Assembly (NCBI GenBank): GCA_007922195.1 | Contig: ML682118.1 | Coordinates: forward strand, 1,854,393 to 1,918,392 | Direction of reading: 5' to 3' | DNA: 64,000 bases | DNA from: Podocnemis expansa | Taxonomy: Eukaryota > Chordata > Testudines > Podocnemididae | In this document: positions 47,504-59,500 of the stretch, in pieces | How the letters are laid out: each line of letters starts with the position of its first letter | Numbering within the stretch: position 1 is the first letter of the stretch | Position numbers and translations under genes: made by a program | Notes under the pieces: model-generated | Databases searched by the model: none | Told to the model about the DNA's origin: nothing | What the model saw: only the letters and a program-made list of their open reading frames with translations

Positions 47504-50500
47504 AAAATAAGAGTTGTAAACTACACTGAAAATCCAAAACCGAAGTAGTAAAAATGTTTTTTTTTTATTTCTCAAAGAAATCAATAAATTACCATATTGC
47601 ATTGTTTTATTTCTTTCGTTTTTATTTTGTTTGTTTGTTTTTATCATTTCCTCTTGGGTAGAAGGAGGAGAGACGTCAAAAATGATATTTTGCTATGGAA
47701 GATTTCAACTTTGAAGACACATTTTCAGACAGGGAAAAAATATCAAAATGTTTGGCAGTTCTAATTTTATGTATTTAAAATAAAATAATTAACAAGTCTA
47801 TAAGTTAAAGTTGTGGAAGAAGGTTCTATAACCTAAATGCTTGTTTGACCCTATGAACATACAGGAAAGCATACATAAGTCACTCCCACTCAAAATGTCA
47901 CTTTGTCCTCCTCTGGTATAACCACAAGGTGGCATAAACTTCTGTAAGCATGCCAGATACCTTTAAAGGAGGACACTGAACCAAAATAAGTAGGTGTTCA
48001 ATGGGGAATGAAGAAAATAGTGAAAACATATAGATTTTTGAGACTAGTGGTATGGGGAACAGACAAAAACTGTTATATAATTTCATTAATATATTTTTTT
48101 CTTCTAAATAGTTATGACCAAAACATTGTTTTCTAAAGGACTGAATTATGGTCAATGTATTGTGAAATCACTCGCTCTTCTAACAGGGGTTTTTTTGTTT
48201 TTGTTTTTTTTCCCCCCACAGATATATTTTTTGGCTTCTTTAAGGGGAAAAAAGAATCAGGTTCACCATTCCCAGCAACTGCAGAAAGTAAGTAATTATG
48301 ATCTCACGCATAGCCAATCTATAACTGTGTCCACATTGACACTGACCTTAAATAATTTTTCTCCCACCCTGGTATTTATATAGAGCAATCACATCTCCCT
48401 TCAGCCTTCTTTTGGGTTAGAGTAAACAAGTCAAACTCTTTGGCTGTGTCTACACTACAGGGCTGAGTTAAGTCAAATTAATAAGGTCTACTTAAAGTTG
48501 ACTTAGTGAGGACCCATTTGTTTAAGTCAACTTTATAAAGTCTACATAAGCCAAGGGACACATTTAAAGTCAACTTAATAAAATCAACTTTAAATGAATC
48601 CCTGGCTTAAGTTGATTTTTTGAAGTTGACTTAAAAGGCTCTACTATACTAAGTTGATTTCATTCAGTTGGTTGTAATGGGCACATTGCATTAAATCGAC
48701 TCAATGAAGTTGACTTAACCCTTAAAGTCGACTTTAAGGACATGAGTTATTAAGTCAACTTAAGCAAGTGCTTAAGTCGACTTAATGAACTCCAAGTGAG
48801 TCCAAGGAGTTCCTTAAGTCAACTTAAGCCTCCTTAAATCGACTTAGGCCCCTAGTAGAGGCATACACTTTGAATCACCCATAAAAAGGCAAGTTCCAAA
48901 GGGAGGGCTGTGTTGGTCTGTTTCAGCAAAGCAAACAAGGAGTCCTGTAGCACTTTTAAAGACTAACAAATTTATTATTCATATGAGCTTTTGTGGGACA
49001 AGAAGCCATTTCGTCAGATACTTGAAGATCTGTTTCTTCACTTCCACAGGTGGGTACTGTAATTTTTTAAAATTTTTTATAAAGATCCTGAAGGTGTCTG
49101 TCTGTGTTTGAGGGATTGGAACAAATGTGATTATAGCCTAGGGCTTGTCTGTAGACAATCCATCGTCTGGTATGTTTTGGATGAAAACTTGAGGAATGTA
49201 GATAACTAGGGTTATGTCTACACTAGCCAGTTGTTCTGGACTAAGCAAGCTTAGTCCAAACTAATTTGGCCTATGGCCCTACTTGAATTTGGCTAGTCTG
49301 AACTAAGAATTTTCTTACTTAATAATAGGTAAAGGTTAGTCCCAACTAATAAGTACCCCTGGTTAGTTTGGACTAGCTGGCTTAGTTCAAAATTTAGTTT
49401 GAACTAAGCATAGGCAAGCCATGAAGCAATGGCTAGCTCTAACTTAAAAAGTTTGAACTTAGCCATTAGTTCAAACTAGCCATGCATTCTAGTTAAAACT
49501 AAAAAAATTAGTTTGAACTAGGACATGCAGCTAGTTCTGACTAACCTCATACTTAGTTCGGATTTGCAAGTCTGAGCTAACTTTTTAGATGCAGACATAG
49601 ACTATAGAGATCAGTTGGTTTTCTGTATAGGGTGGTATTTATGTGTTGATCACTAATTTGCACTGTAGTGTCCAGAAAGTGGGTCTCCTGTGTGTAGTGT
49701 TCCAGGCTAAGCTTGATTGTGGGGTGAAATCTCTGTGAAAATCTTCCAGGGCATCCTTACCTCTGGGTCCAGATGATGATATCATCATTGTAACAAACAC
49801 AGAGGGAAAAAAAAACACAACAAGTTCTGTGGTAATTAAAGACTCACAAATTTAATTATTGAGTGAAAGCTCATGGAATAAATAAATTTCTGAGTCTTTA
49901 AGTGAAACAGAAATCCTTGTTTGTTTTACTGATCTAGACTAACATGGCTACCCCTTTGGATCTTGGCAACATGCAGGGCAATAAATAGAGGAGTGGTGCC
50001 TTGGGACAACACTTGAGGAAACATTGTTCTAAGCCAGCCACAAAAATGTTGGCATAGTGGGGGCCATGAAAGTACACACAGCAGTGCTGCTAAATTGAAG
50101 ATATAAATTATTTTCAAATCTGAACTGCTTGTGAGTACAAGGTCACGGAGTTCAACCATGAGGTGCGCTATGGCCTCTTCTGGGATAGTTCTTCTATTGC
50201 CTTGTAATTCTTCTTTGTGTGGGATGTTGGTGTGAAAAGCCTCTACTTCCATAGTGGCCAGGAAGTTGTTTTCTCAACTGGTTTTTCTCGAGAAATCTAA
50301 GGTGTCTCAAAGATAGGTAGAAGTGTTAATAGCATAGGGTCTGAGGAGAGAGTCCACATAGCTAGACAAGCCAGCTGCAAGAGTTCCAATTTCAGAGGTG
50401 ATGGGGTGTCCAGGGTTTCCTTTATTTATTTATTTATTTATAAATAGATAGGAAGTCCGTTGCCATGGTTCTGGTGGTGTGTCTCTTTTAATTTGTTCCT

Positions 50501-53500
50501 GTGCTGCTTCAGGGATTTTCTTGAGTAGTTGGTGTCGTTCCTTTTGGTATTCCTCAGTGAGGTCAGAGAGAAGTGGTTTTTAGAATCTTGTGCTGGAGAG
50601 TTGTTTATAAGCCTCCTGATCATCATCCAATTTATTTATTTAGCTCCTTTTTTGTCAGTCTCCTTAATTGTAATGCCCTAGCTGGTTTTAAGGTTCTAGA
50701 TGACATTGCATTTTGCATATCTGAGGTTATGGTGTAAGGGATTTTTTTTGTCCATGGTATCAGGTTTGGACAGTGGCGGAAACAATCTATGTAGAAGTCT
50801 AGTTAGTTCCAATCATCAGGAAGAGTCAATGTAGAAAATTTCTTCTTGAAGTGCTGGGTGGAAGGTACCTGTAGCTTATTCCATTGCTTATCGGTGTGGT
50901 GGAAATATTCCGTGAGTCTGAGATGTAAAATTCTCCACATTCAAGCATCTGAGAAATTAAGATTTTTCTCCCACAAAAGCTCATGCAATAAATGAATAAG
51001 TTAGTCTTTATCAGTGCCAGAGGACTCCTTGTTTGTTTCTCAAAAGGCAGGTTTTCAGTTCCTTGGATCATCCTAGTAGTCCTTCTCTGAACCTGTTTCA
51101 GTTTAAATGCATCTTTCTGAAACATGGGAGAGCAGTAATACACATTGTATTCCAGATGAGCTTTCACAAGCATCTTGAATCAAGGTACTAATACCTCCCT
51201 ATCTCTACTGCAAATACCTTGTGTGATGCATCCTAAGACCTATTAGCTTTTTTATAGTCAAATTGTATTGGCGGCTCAGACTTCATGGCTATGTCCACAT
51301 TTATGCAGTTCAATAGATTTGAGTTAAATCAGTTTAATAAAATCAATATAAAAATCATTAAATCAATTTAAGTTAAATTGATTTAACATGTCCCCACTAG
51401 AAACTCAAAGCGAACGAGCATGTCCGTGGACAGGACTTGTTAGTTCGATTTAGGAGATGGGCACCATGGAAGGTATGGCAACATAGCCCCCTAGAAGGGC
51501 CATGCTGGCATCTAACATATAGAAAAAGGAAAGCACCCTGGAAAGGAGAAAGGCAAAAGTGTTAAATCAAAATAACTGTTAAATTGAAATAACACACCCA
51601 CACTGTGTTATTTCAAAATAGCAGTTTTGATTTAACAGTCATTTTGATATAATACTAGGTTTTCTTTTATCAAAATTACTTTCTTTAGTTCAAAATGAGG
51701 GAGCTCCTTATTTTGAAATAAGGAAATATAGTGTGGATATGCAATCTTTTAAACTAAAATAATCAGCATTATTTTGATTTATAGACAAAGTGTGGAGGTA
51801 CCCCCTGTGATCACATAATATATCCAGATCCTTCTCTTCCACTATCACTTCCAACTAACTGACACAGTCCCAATTTTATAGCAGAAGTTCTTGTTATTAG
51901 TCCCTAAGTGTATCACTATGCACGTTCCACTATTAATTCTGTGCTATTTCTATGAATAGAGTTTACAAGTTCATTCACATCCTCTTATATAATATCCCAG
52001 TCTTTTTCTGTATTGGTAACACCTCCCAACTTTATGTAATCTACAAACTCAATCATCACACTCCTATTTTATGTCCAAAGTCAGTAATAAAAAAGATTAT
52101 ATAAAATAACTCCCACGACTGATCTCGAAGGAACTCCATGGTTAACCTCCATCCAGCCTGAGAGTTCAAATTTCGGTATGGCTTTCTGTAGCCTTCCGTC
52201 TAGCCAGTTCCTTATCCATCTTCCAGTTTTGATATTAATCCCCAATTTTCTAATTAAACTAATAATTCCCTATGTGGAAAAGCATCAAATGCCTTACTGA
52301 AATATAGGTAAATTAGATCCTCTGCCTTCCCTTTGTCTAAAAAAAAAAATCTATTATCTTCTCAAAAAAGATCAGGTTGGTCTGGCACAATCTATTTTTC
52401 TAAAACACATGCACTTTTCTAATTTCTTTTTACCAAAACCAAAAGAAATCTGCAAAAACAAATAAGTTCTTGTATTCTTTTTATTTTTTTATTCATCCAA
52501 AAGAATGGAAAAATGCATGCCCTCACAAAATTTTGCAGTATAGAAATTTTTATTTTATTTTATTTTATTTTACTTTATTTTATTTTGAATTTACTGTTTC
52601 AGCTAAAAATACCAGATTTATTCTACTTTCCACCATTTTTTCTTATATAACTTTAAAATACTGGAATGACCTTGCTCACAAAAACCTGAATGTTGCTTTC
52701 TTTTTGATTGTAAGATTTTTCTTTGTCTATATGAAATCAATGATCATCCTAATGGCATTTTCAGGTTGTCTAAAAGGAATAGTCGAAGGGTTTCCAATAC
52801 CCACCATTGAATGTGATGCTGGTAGGTATATTTATATTGTTGTGTCTTTTGTCCTGAGCTGTTTACCAATATTTGAGAGAGCAGGTGCCAATTTGTTAAG
52901 AGGAAGAATAGATGCTTCAAGACAAGTATATTTGGTTTAATCTTTATACACAAAAGGAAAAAATAAAAAGCAACTAAATCCTGACTCCATTAACAATGTA
53001 GAAACAAAGAACTCAGCAGTTGCTTTGCCCAGAAATCCTCAAGTCTGACACTTAAATGAGCTAGGAACTCTGTCACTTGGCTTCCTCTAAGAGTAATGCT
53101 CAAAACTTCTCTTGGCTTTCTACTTCCAAGATCCTCAGCCTTCAACCAGCATTGTAGCATCTGCAACAGGAATCAGGGAAACCCCTCAGTATGCTTAAAT
53201 TAGCTCTGATCTGCCACAGGAAACACTTTTCACTGTTGTCATTTTTTTTTTCACTAAAAGGATGGAATTGTAGAGATGATGGATGAATATTTCACATTTT
53301 TGTCATTCAAAAATCCCACTTTGCCAAAACTCAAATTGTACATTTTGGAAAGGGTTAAGTTTAACATCCCATCTAAAAAGCATTAGAAAATATTTTCAGA
53401 ATTGAGAAGTAATGCTGTTTTTGAACATTTTAATTTTTTTTAATTCTATTTTTCTTAGTTCAAAATAATTTTCATTCTGAAGTTGAACTTAATTTTATAT

Positions 53501-56500
53501 TAAAAGAAAGTTTTGTACATTTAAAATCAAGATGAAACATTGCCAAAGTATTGAAATGAAATGTTTCAGTTAATCTGAATTTATTTCTGGAGAGTAGTAT
53601 GTTGATTTGCATAATATTTTTTGAGGTTTTGATTGTCTCAATTTGAGACAGGAAAATTCTGGAAATCTCCAAAACTCTTGTGGAATAGGAAAGCAATTTC
53701 TCAACTTCCTTGATCTGTGTGTGTGTGTTCTGAATCTGAACAATATCTGACAGGCCCAGCAGCACCGAAGAAGTCTGCGACTATCTTTAGAATCAAGATA
53801 TCAAAGATGGCCACCATTAATGTGTCAATATACCAATATACTTCCAGACCAATTGTATTGAGTGTGTCCATTATCCTTTACAAAAATATTAATTCTTATA
53901 CTCTCTGTTTGACAAATGATGACTCAAGAAGAAATTGTTTTGTAAATATATACATTTTCATGTATGGATTAATTATGATGATGAACAGTAAAGTGGATTA
54001 CTTGGGGGGGGGGAGATAGGCAGAAATGGCTTTTTGATTAAATGGAATTATTTAAAAAAATATAAAATTTCTGCTTTCATTGACACTGGGGGATATTCAC
54101 AATAATGTCCCTGACCATCCATGCATTCTACACATTACTTTTCCAAATACAAATATGCCCATATTTCCAGAGAATAAGGAAGATGACATTAGGACAGGAG
54201 CTTTACACTGACCAAAGGTGGATTAATGAATATATTGTGGAGGCAAGAGAGCAAGAGAATGCTGTGATTGAGAGGAGAAATAATAAACGTCATAATACTG
54301 ATTTTAGACATGTGATAAGATGAAAGGAAAAATATGGAGACACCACAGTTTAGAGCAGTGGTTCTCAACTTTTTGTGAGTCATGACATACTTAGTGGTAC
54401 TTCACAATCCTACAGGACACACTAAACCATTCACCCCCCAGGCCAAATTCAGCCATCTTCCCAGCTCTCTGTGTCACACTTACCGCTGTGTGATGACACA
54501 GGATGTATCCCAACACAGTGGGTATGAATTGCTGGATTAGAGATCAGAAAGGAAAGAAACTATCCTGCAGTCTTTCTATTGATTTTTTTTTTAATTTATT
54601 TTGTTCTTAGGCCACTGCAGAATAGTTTTTTTTTCCTTTTAATCTGAACATTGTTTTCAGTGCTTGTCTACACTGACACATGGTGCTGCATTTGAGTCAT
54701 TGTTGCCCTGTATTTCCAATACATACTACAATAATGGAATTGTTTTTTTCTATTGTTGTATTTAAACCACCCCCTCAATAAGCAGTAGGTGGGCTGATGG
54801 AAGAATTCTTCCATCAATACAGTGATGTTTGTACTGGGACATAGGCCCACTTACCGACATGTTTCAAGGCTGTGAAATTCTTCAGAATCTTGAATGGAGT
54901 CGCTAAGCTGGCCTAAATTTTAGGTTTAGACCAGCAATAAGATATTTGTGGTATTAAGTGGATACAGAAAATGACTGGAAATCCTTGTGACATTTTCAGG
55001 TGATATAGAAGAGGCAGTAGAGAGTGATCCAGCAGGATCTACACCCGATAGATTTTCACCAGGTAAGTGTACATATTTCTGCATCTTTGAAACTGACCTA
55101 ATAGTTAAAACGACTATTATGTTCCCAGTAATTAAATAGAGAAGTTAGATTTTAAAAAACATTGAATATGCTTACTAGACATTTGAAATGTAACATTCCT
55201 TTAAAAGAAATCCAGAGTTTTAACAAACATGAATCAAAAACAGAGAGAAAAAAACAAGCTGTTCCTAAAGCAGACAGGCGCAAATCTCCCAACCTTCATC
55301 TAGGCTTGCCTTTTGCAGAATGGTTACTGAAATTTCTAGATTAGTGGTTCTCAGTCTTTCATATCTTTGTCCCACTAATCACACTATCCAAGAACCCAAG
55401 TCTTACTCTGATAAAAAAAAGAGCCCACTTTTTCCATGAAGGACACTTAGGCTATGTCTACACTGGCAAATTATTCTGGACTACGCAAACTTAATCTGAA
55501 CTAATTTGGACCAGCTCTAAACTAAGCTTTGGCAAAGTTTAGTTCAAACTAGTTAGTTCGAACAGTAAGTTAACTAAGCGGTTTGAACAAGCTACTCTGA
55601 CTAGTTTGAACTAACTTTTTAGTTTGAATTAAGCCATGCAGCTAGTTTGAAATAAAAAGTTGCAGTTAGTCTGAACAAGCCTGAGGCTAGTTTGGACTAA
55701 ACTCAGAATTTTTTATTTCAGACTTGCAAGTCCGAACTAAATAAGTAGATGTAGACATAGCCTTATATGTTTACAGGAAGATCAGTAGGACTTGAGAGCC
55801 ACTGGCTTTGATCACATACCTCACTGAAAGCCCTGGAACCCATGAGCAGACCTGGAAACCCCTTACAATTAAATTGATAGTTAACATTTTTTCAGTATAC
55901 CACCTGTGCATTGACATCTGTGGAATTGCTTCCAATCTCCTCCTTCGTGAGAGGATAATCATACTCAGATTGCTAATGACATAAATGATTCTCATGAGTA
56001 ATGGGCCATGTGCTCTGTTTGCTGAGTATGTGCTGGGAACCAAAGTCACATGGGAAACTCCTTTTAAACCAAGCTCCATCCTTCAAGGATTTTAAGGGTC
56101 AGATTGACAAAGCCTGAAATGGGATGATTTATTTGAGGTTGGTCCTGCGCTGAACAGGGACATAGGACTAGAAGGCCTCCTGTGATCCCTTACCATCATA
56201 GTGTTTCATGATTCCATGTTATGTAAGAATATCAGCAACTTTCTGAGGGTCAAAACTGAAGTATCTGCAACTTTAAGAAAATTCAGTATGGGAAACTGAT
56301 GTTCAAGGAGAAAGAGAGTTGGGAAGTTCAAAGGTATCTAAATGATTTGAAATTGAAATTTGCTGTGCATACATACAATTTATAAATAAATAAATAAATA
56401 AATGAATAAATAAATAGATATGTTGCTCTTTAAGTGCCACAGGACTCCATGTTTGTTTTACTGAGCTAGACTAAAACAGCTACCCAATTGGAACTTGACT

Positions 56501-59500
56501 ATGTAAAATTGATGCACCAAACTCCCTCAAGCTTCTTTCAAAATCCAAGCTAGTGACTATAGCTACTTCATCACTGTCCGGACCATGAAAAATCATGGTG
56601 CCTCTCTACAAATGCAGCCATACACCAACTAATATTTCTGCTGCTGGATTCATTAACCTTGTCCAAATAGCCAAGGAGAAAATTCCAAGGGTTTTTGAAA
56701 AAGAGGGAGAGAATTTTATATTGTTTAGTATTCATGGGGACTGCAGTAGAATGATTTGAAGAGGGCACTTACTAATTAGAATCACAAGCAAATGAAGGTT
56801 ATTTTAACTGATGAAATGTGGACAAATTGAAGTGTAGAGTGCTTGAATCTGTGTGCAGGCCCTCTTTGGCTATGTCCACACTACAAAAGCTAAGTCAACC
56901 TTATTAAGTCAACATAATAAAGTCTACTTAAAGACAACCTTATGTAGACCATATTAAGTTGACTTGGTCAGGCCACATTGCATTAAGTCGACTTTATAAA
57001 GTTGACTTAAGCCAGTGACACATTTAAAGATGAGTTAATAAGTTGACTTTAAATGGATTCCTGGCTTAAGTCAAGTTTATAAAGTTGACTTAAATGGCCC
57101 CGCTATGCTAAGTCAACTTTATTAAATCAACTTTAATGGCCACATTTTGTTAAAACAATTTAATGAAGTCAACTTAACTCTTAAAGTCGACTTTAAGGGC
57201 AGGAATTATTAAGTCAACTTAATGAAGCTCTTAAGTTGACTTAATGAACTCCAAATATGGCCAAGACTTTGCTTAAGTCAATGCAAACCTCCTTAAGTCG
57301 ACTTAAGCTCATAATTTAAATGTATCCTTTGGAAGCTATACGAAAGCTCAAAGTGATTGTAAACAGACATAGTGGAATCTAGGAAAATTGTTTTAGCCAA
57401 AAGATATGTTTAGAAGGGATACATTTTAGGTATATTGTGAAGAGAAAGTGGCAATATAATGACACAACCTAGTAAAGAAATGAAAGATTTTGTAGACTAG
57501 ATTTTGTCTTTCTGTCTGTCTTTGTCTTTCTATCTTCCTTATGATACTTGCTATGTACAGGACATATTAACTTGGTCTTAATCATTGTACCCTGAATGAT
57601 CTTTCCTAAGTGATTTGTATTATAGTCAATGATAGTGTGCCATGACTGATAACCCAAATATATTTTTCAGATACTAAGAGCAAATCAGTTACTGGAGGCA
57701 TTAAGAAGGGAGTAGGTAAGCCATTTCAATCCCTTATGTGTTGAATTTGAAACTCTTCTTGTATGCTTGCTTCATGAGGTGTTATTGGCATCTTTGTGAG
57801 CAGAGACTCAGGGTCAATATACTTCTGAATTAAACAAATTCATTGTCTCTTGTTCACCCTGCCTCATGAATAATAATTTTCATTTTGGCCTTTTATTGAC
57901 AAATGTCTGCTCAGGACAAAGCCATTCAGGACTCTCCCTGCCTATGTGCAGGTTTTTCTGCCAGGTACTGTATGACAGATACCAACCCCTTTCACAACTA
58001 CCTGTATTTATGAATAAGTTTTCAGGATACCCCTTCAGCTGGGACAGTGTGACTATTCCTGCCTTACACAAATGGAATCTGAGACACCATGGCAGATGTA
58101 TGACGGGGTTTTCAAACAACATGTAAATGATACTGTAGAACAAGCCCAGTTAACTTGCACTTAATGCCAGATTTTTAAAAGCATTTAGGTTCCTAATGGT
58201 ATTTCTCAAAAGCATCGAAGCATCTAACACCCATTTTGTGCCGATTAGAATATTTAGATTGACTCAATAATTATTTGGGGGGGCAAGGCTCATTTTGATT
58301 ATGACTATTTTGGGTCATTTGGCTGTGTGTATCTGTGTTTTTAAACTGGCCAGATTTAACATTGAAACATTGTTTCTGATCATTAAGTTGAAAATAAATA
58401 TTTTGACTTTTTCAAAATCATACAGTCAAAATGGAACATTTTGAGGTGGATAATGTTTAAACCCCTGTAAGTTCTGCTCTGCCACCTCGTAGGGGTGTGG
58501 GCGTCTTCCTGGGCTCCTGAAGGCTATGCCAGTGGGACATATGTCCTGGTTGGTTCAACCAAGCTCATAAGGCTTCAGGTATGGGTATGGGCTTAAATAT
58601 GGTTTCTTTCACTTGAGCCCAGCTCAGCTAAGAAAGAGAGGCAAATGGGCCATGAAGGTTCATACCCCAAATGGTCCATCAAAAATTTCTTGTGAATAAT
58701 CTCAAGCTAAAGATGGTATATGGGTACCTGCTTAATGTGACACTCTTGCTGAATAAACACTGTCAGCAATGTCACTGGATAAGACCAAAGGAATGGTTAA
58801 ATTTTCTGTCACTTTGCATAATGCGAGAACTATGTCATTGGACTCAGTTATTGATGTTTATTTGGAGGAAATCAAGAAAATTAAGGCTGATATTATAGGG
58901 ATATGTGACATGAGGAGAATGAATGACCTCATTGCTAAATGGTGAGATGGCAGTCAGGTATTCCTTGGGAAAGCATATGATAATTGGTGAAGACCTGGAG
59001 CAGTAGGATTTATTGTGAGGGACTGACTTTGTCCATGAATTATGGGCTGCGAACTGACCTTGCTCAGAGTTGCTTCATTATTTTGGAAGCTGAATCAAAG
59101 GAGAACAAAGAAAGTAATCCAGGCTTATGCATCTACAAAGCACCCTAACCAGTCACAAGAAGATACCTGCTCTTATGAAGAACTTGAGTTGGCACTGCAA
59201 AACAGGTAGACATATACTTTGGTGCAAGGCAGCTTCAATGTGAAAATTGGCCCTATAGAAGCTGGAGAATTATATGTCAGCTGATTTGGTATTGGCACAA
59301 AAAATGAGCCTGGATCAAGGCTAATTGATTTTGCATCAAGTCATAAGCTTACTGTAATGAACACAGTTTTCCAGAAATCAGAAAAACGTCAGTGGACTTG
59401 GAGAAGCCTGGATGGGATAGTGCGTAACCAGCTAGATTACATACTCACCAAAGTGAGAAGACTTTTTACTGATGTATCAGTTACTGGCAAAAGAATTATT

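Larger units (their letters stand above)
48893..50925 (-). mobile_element. Penelope-like element with reverse transcriptase remnants
   Basis: On the minus strand an RT region is recognisable: a degenerate TNIPH block near 50225, the following RT blocks to 49980, and the HPTIKLS and YRKPTD-like motifs near 49640-49730. The 3' terminus is at 48893-49040. A MITE (49209-49607) and a small foldback (49808-49962) interrupt it, with many stops. It occupies intron 9 of copy B. Confidence 0.75.

Noticed and set aside
47238..47647. SLSLSL and RERERE frames
   Set aside because: Translation of the (GA)22 microsatellite.
53753..53825. Possible extra copy B exon after TCTGACAG, open in the right phase
   Set aside because: No donor in phase 1 follows, and the phases of exons 10 and 11 already join without it.
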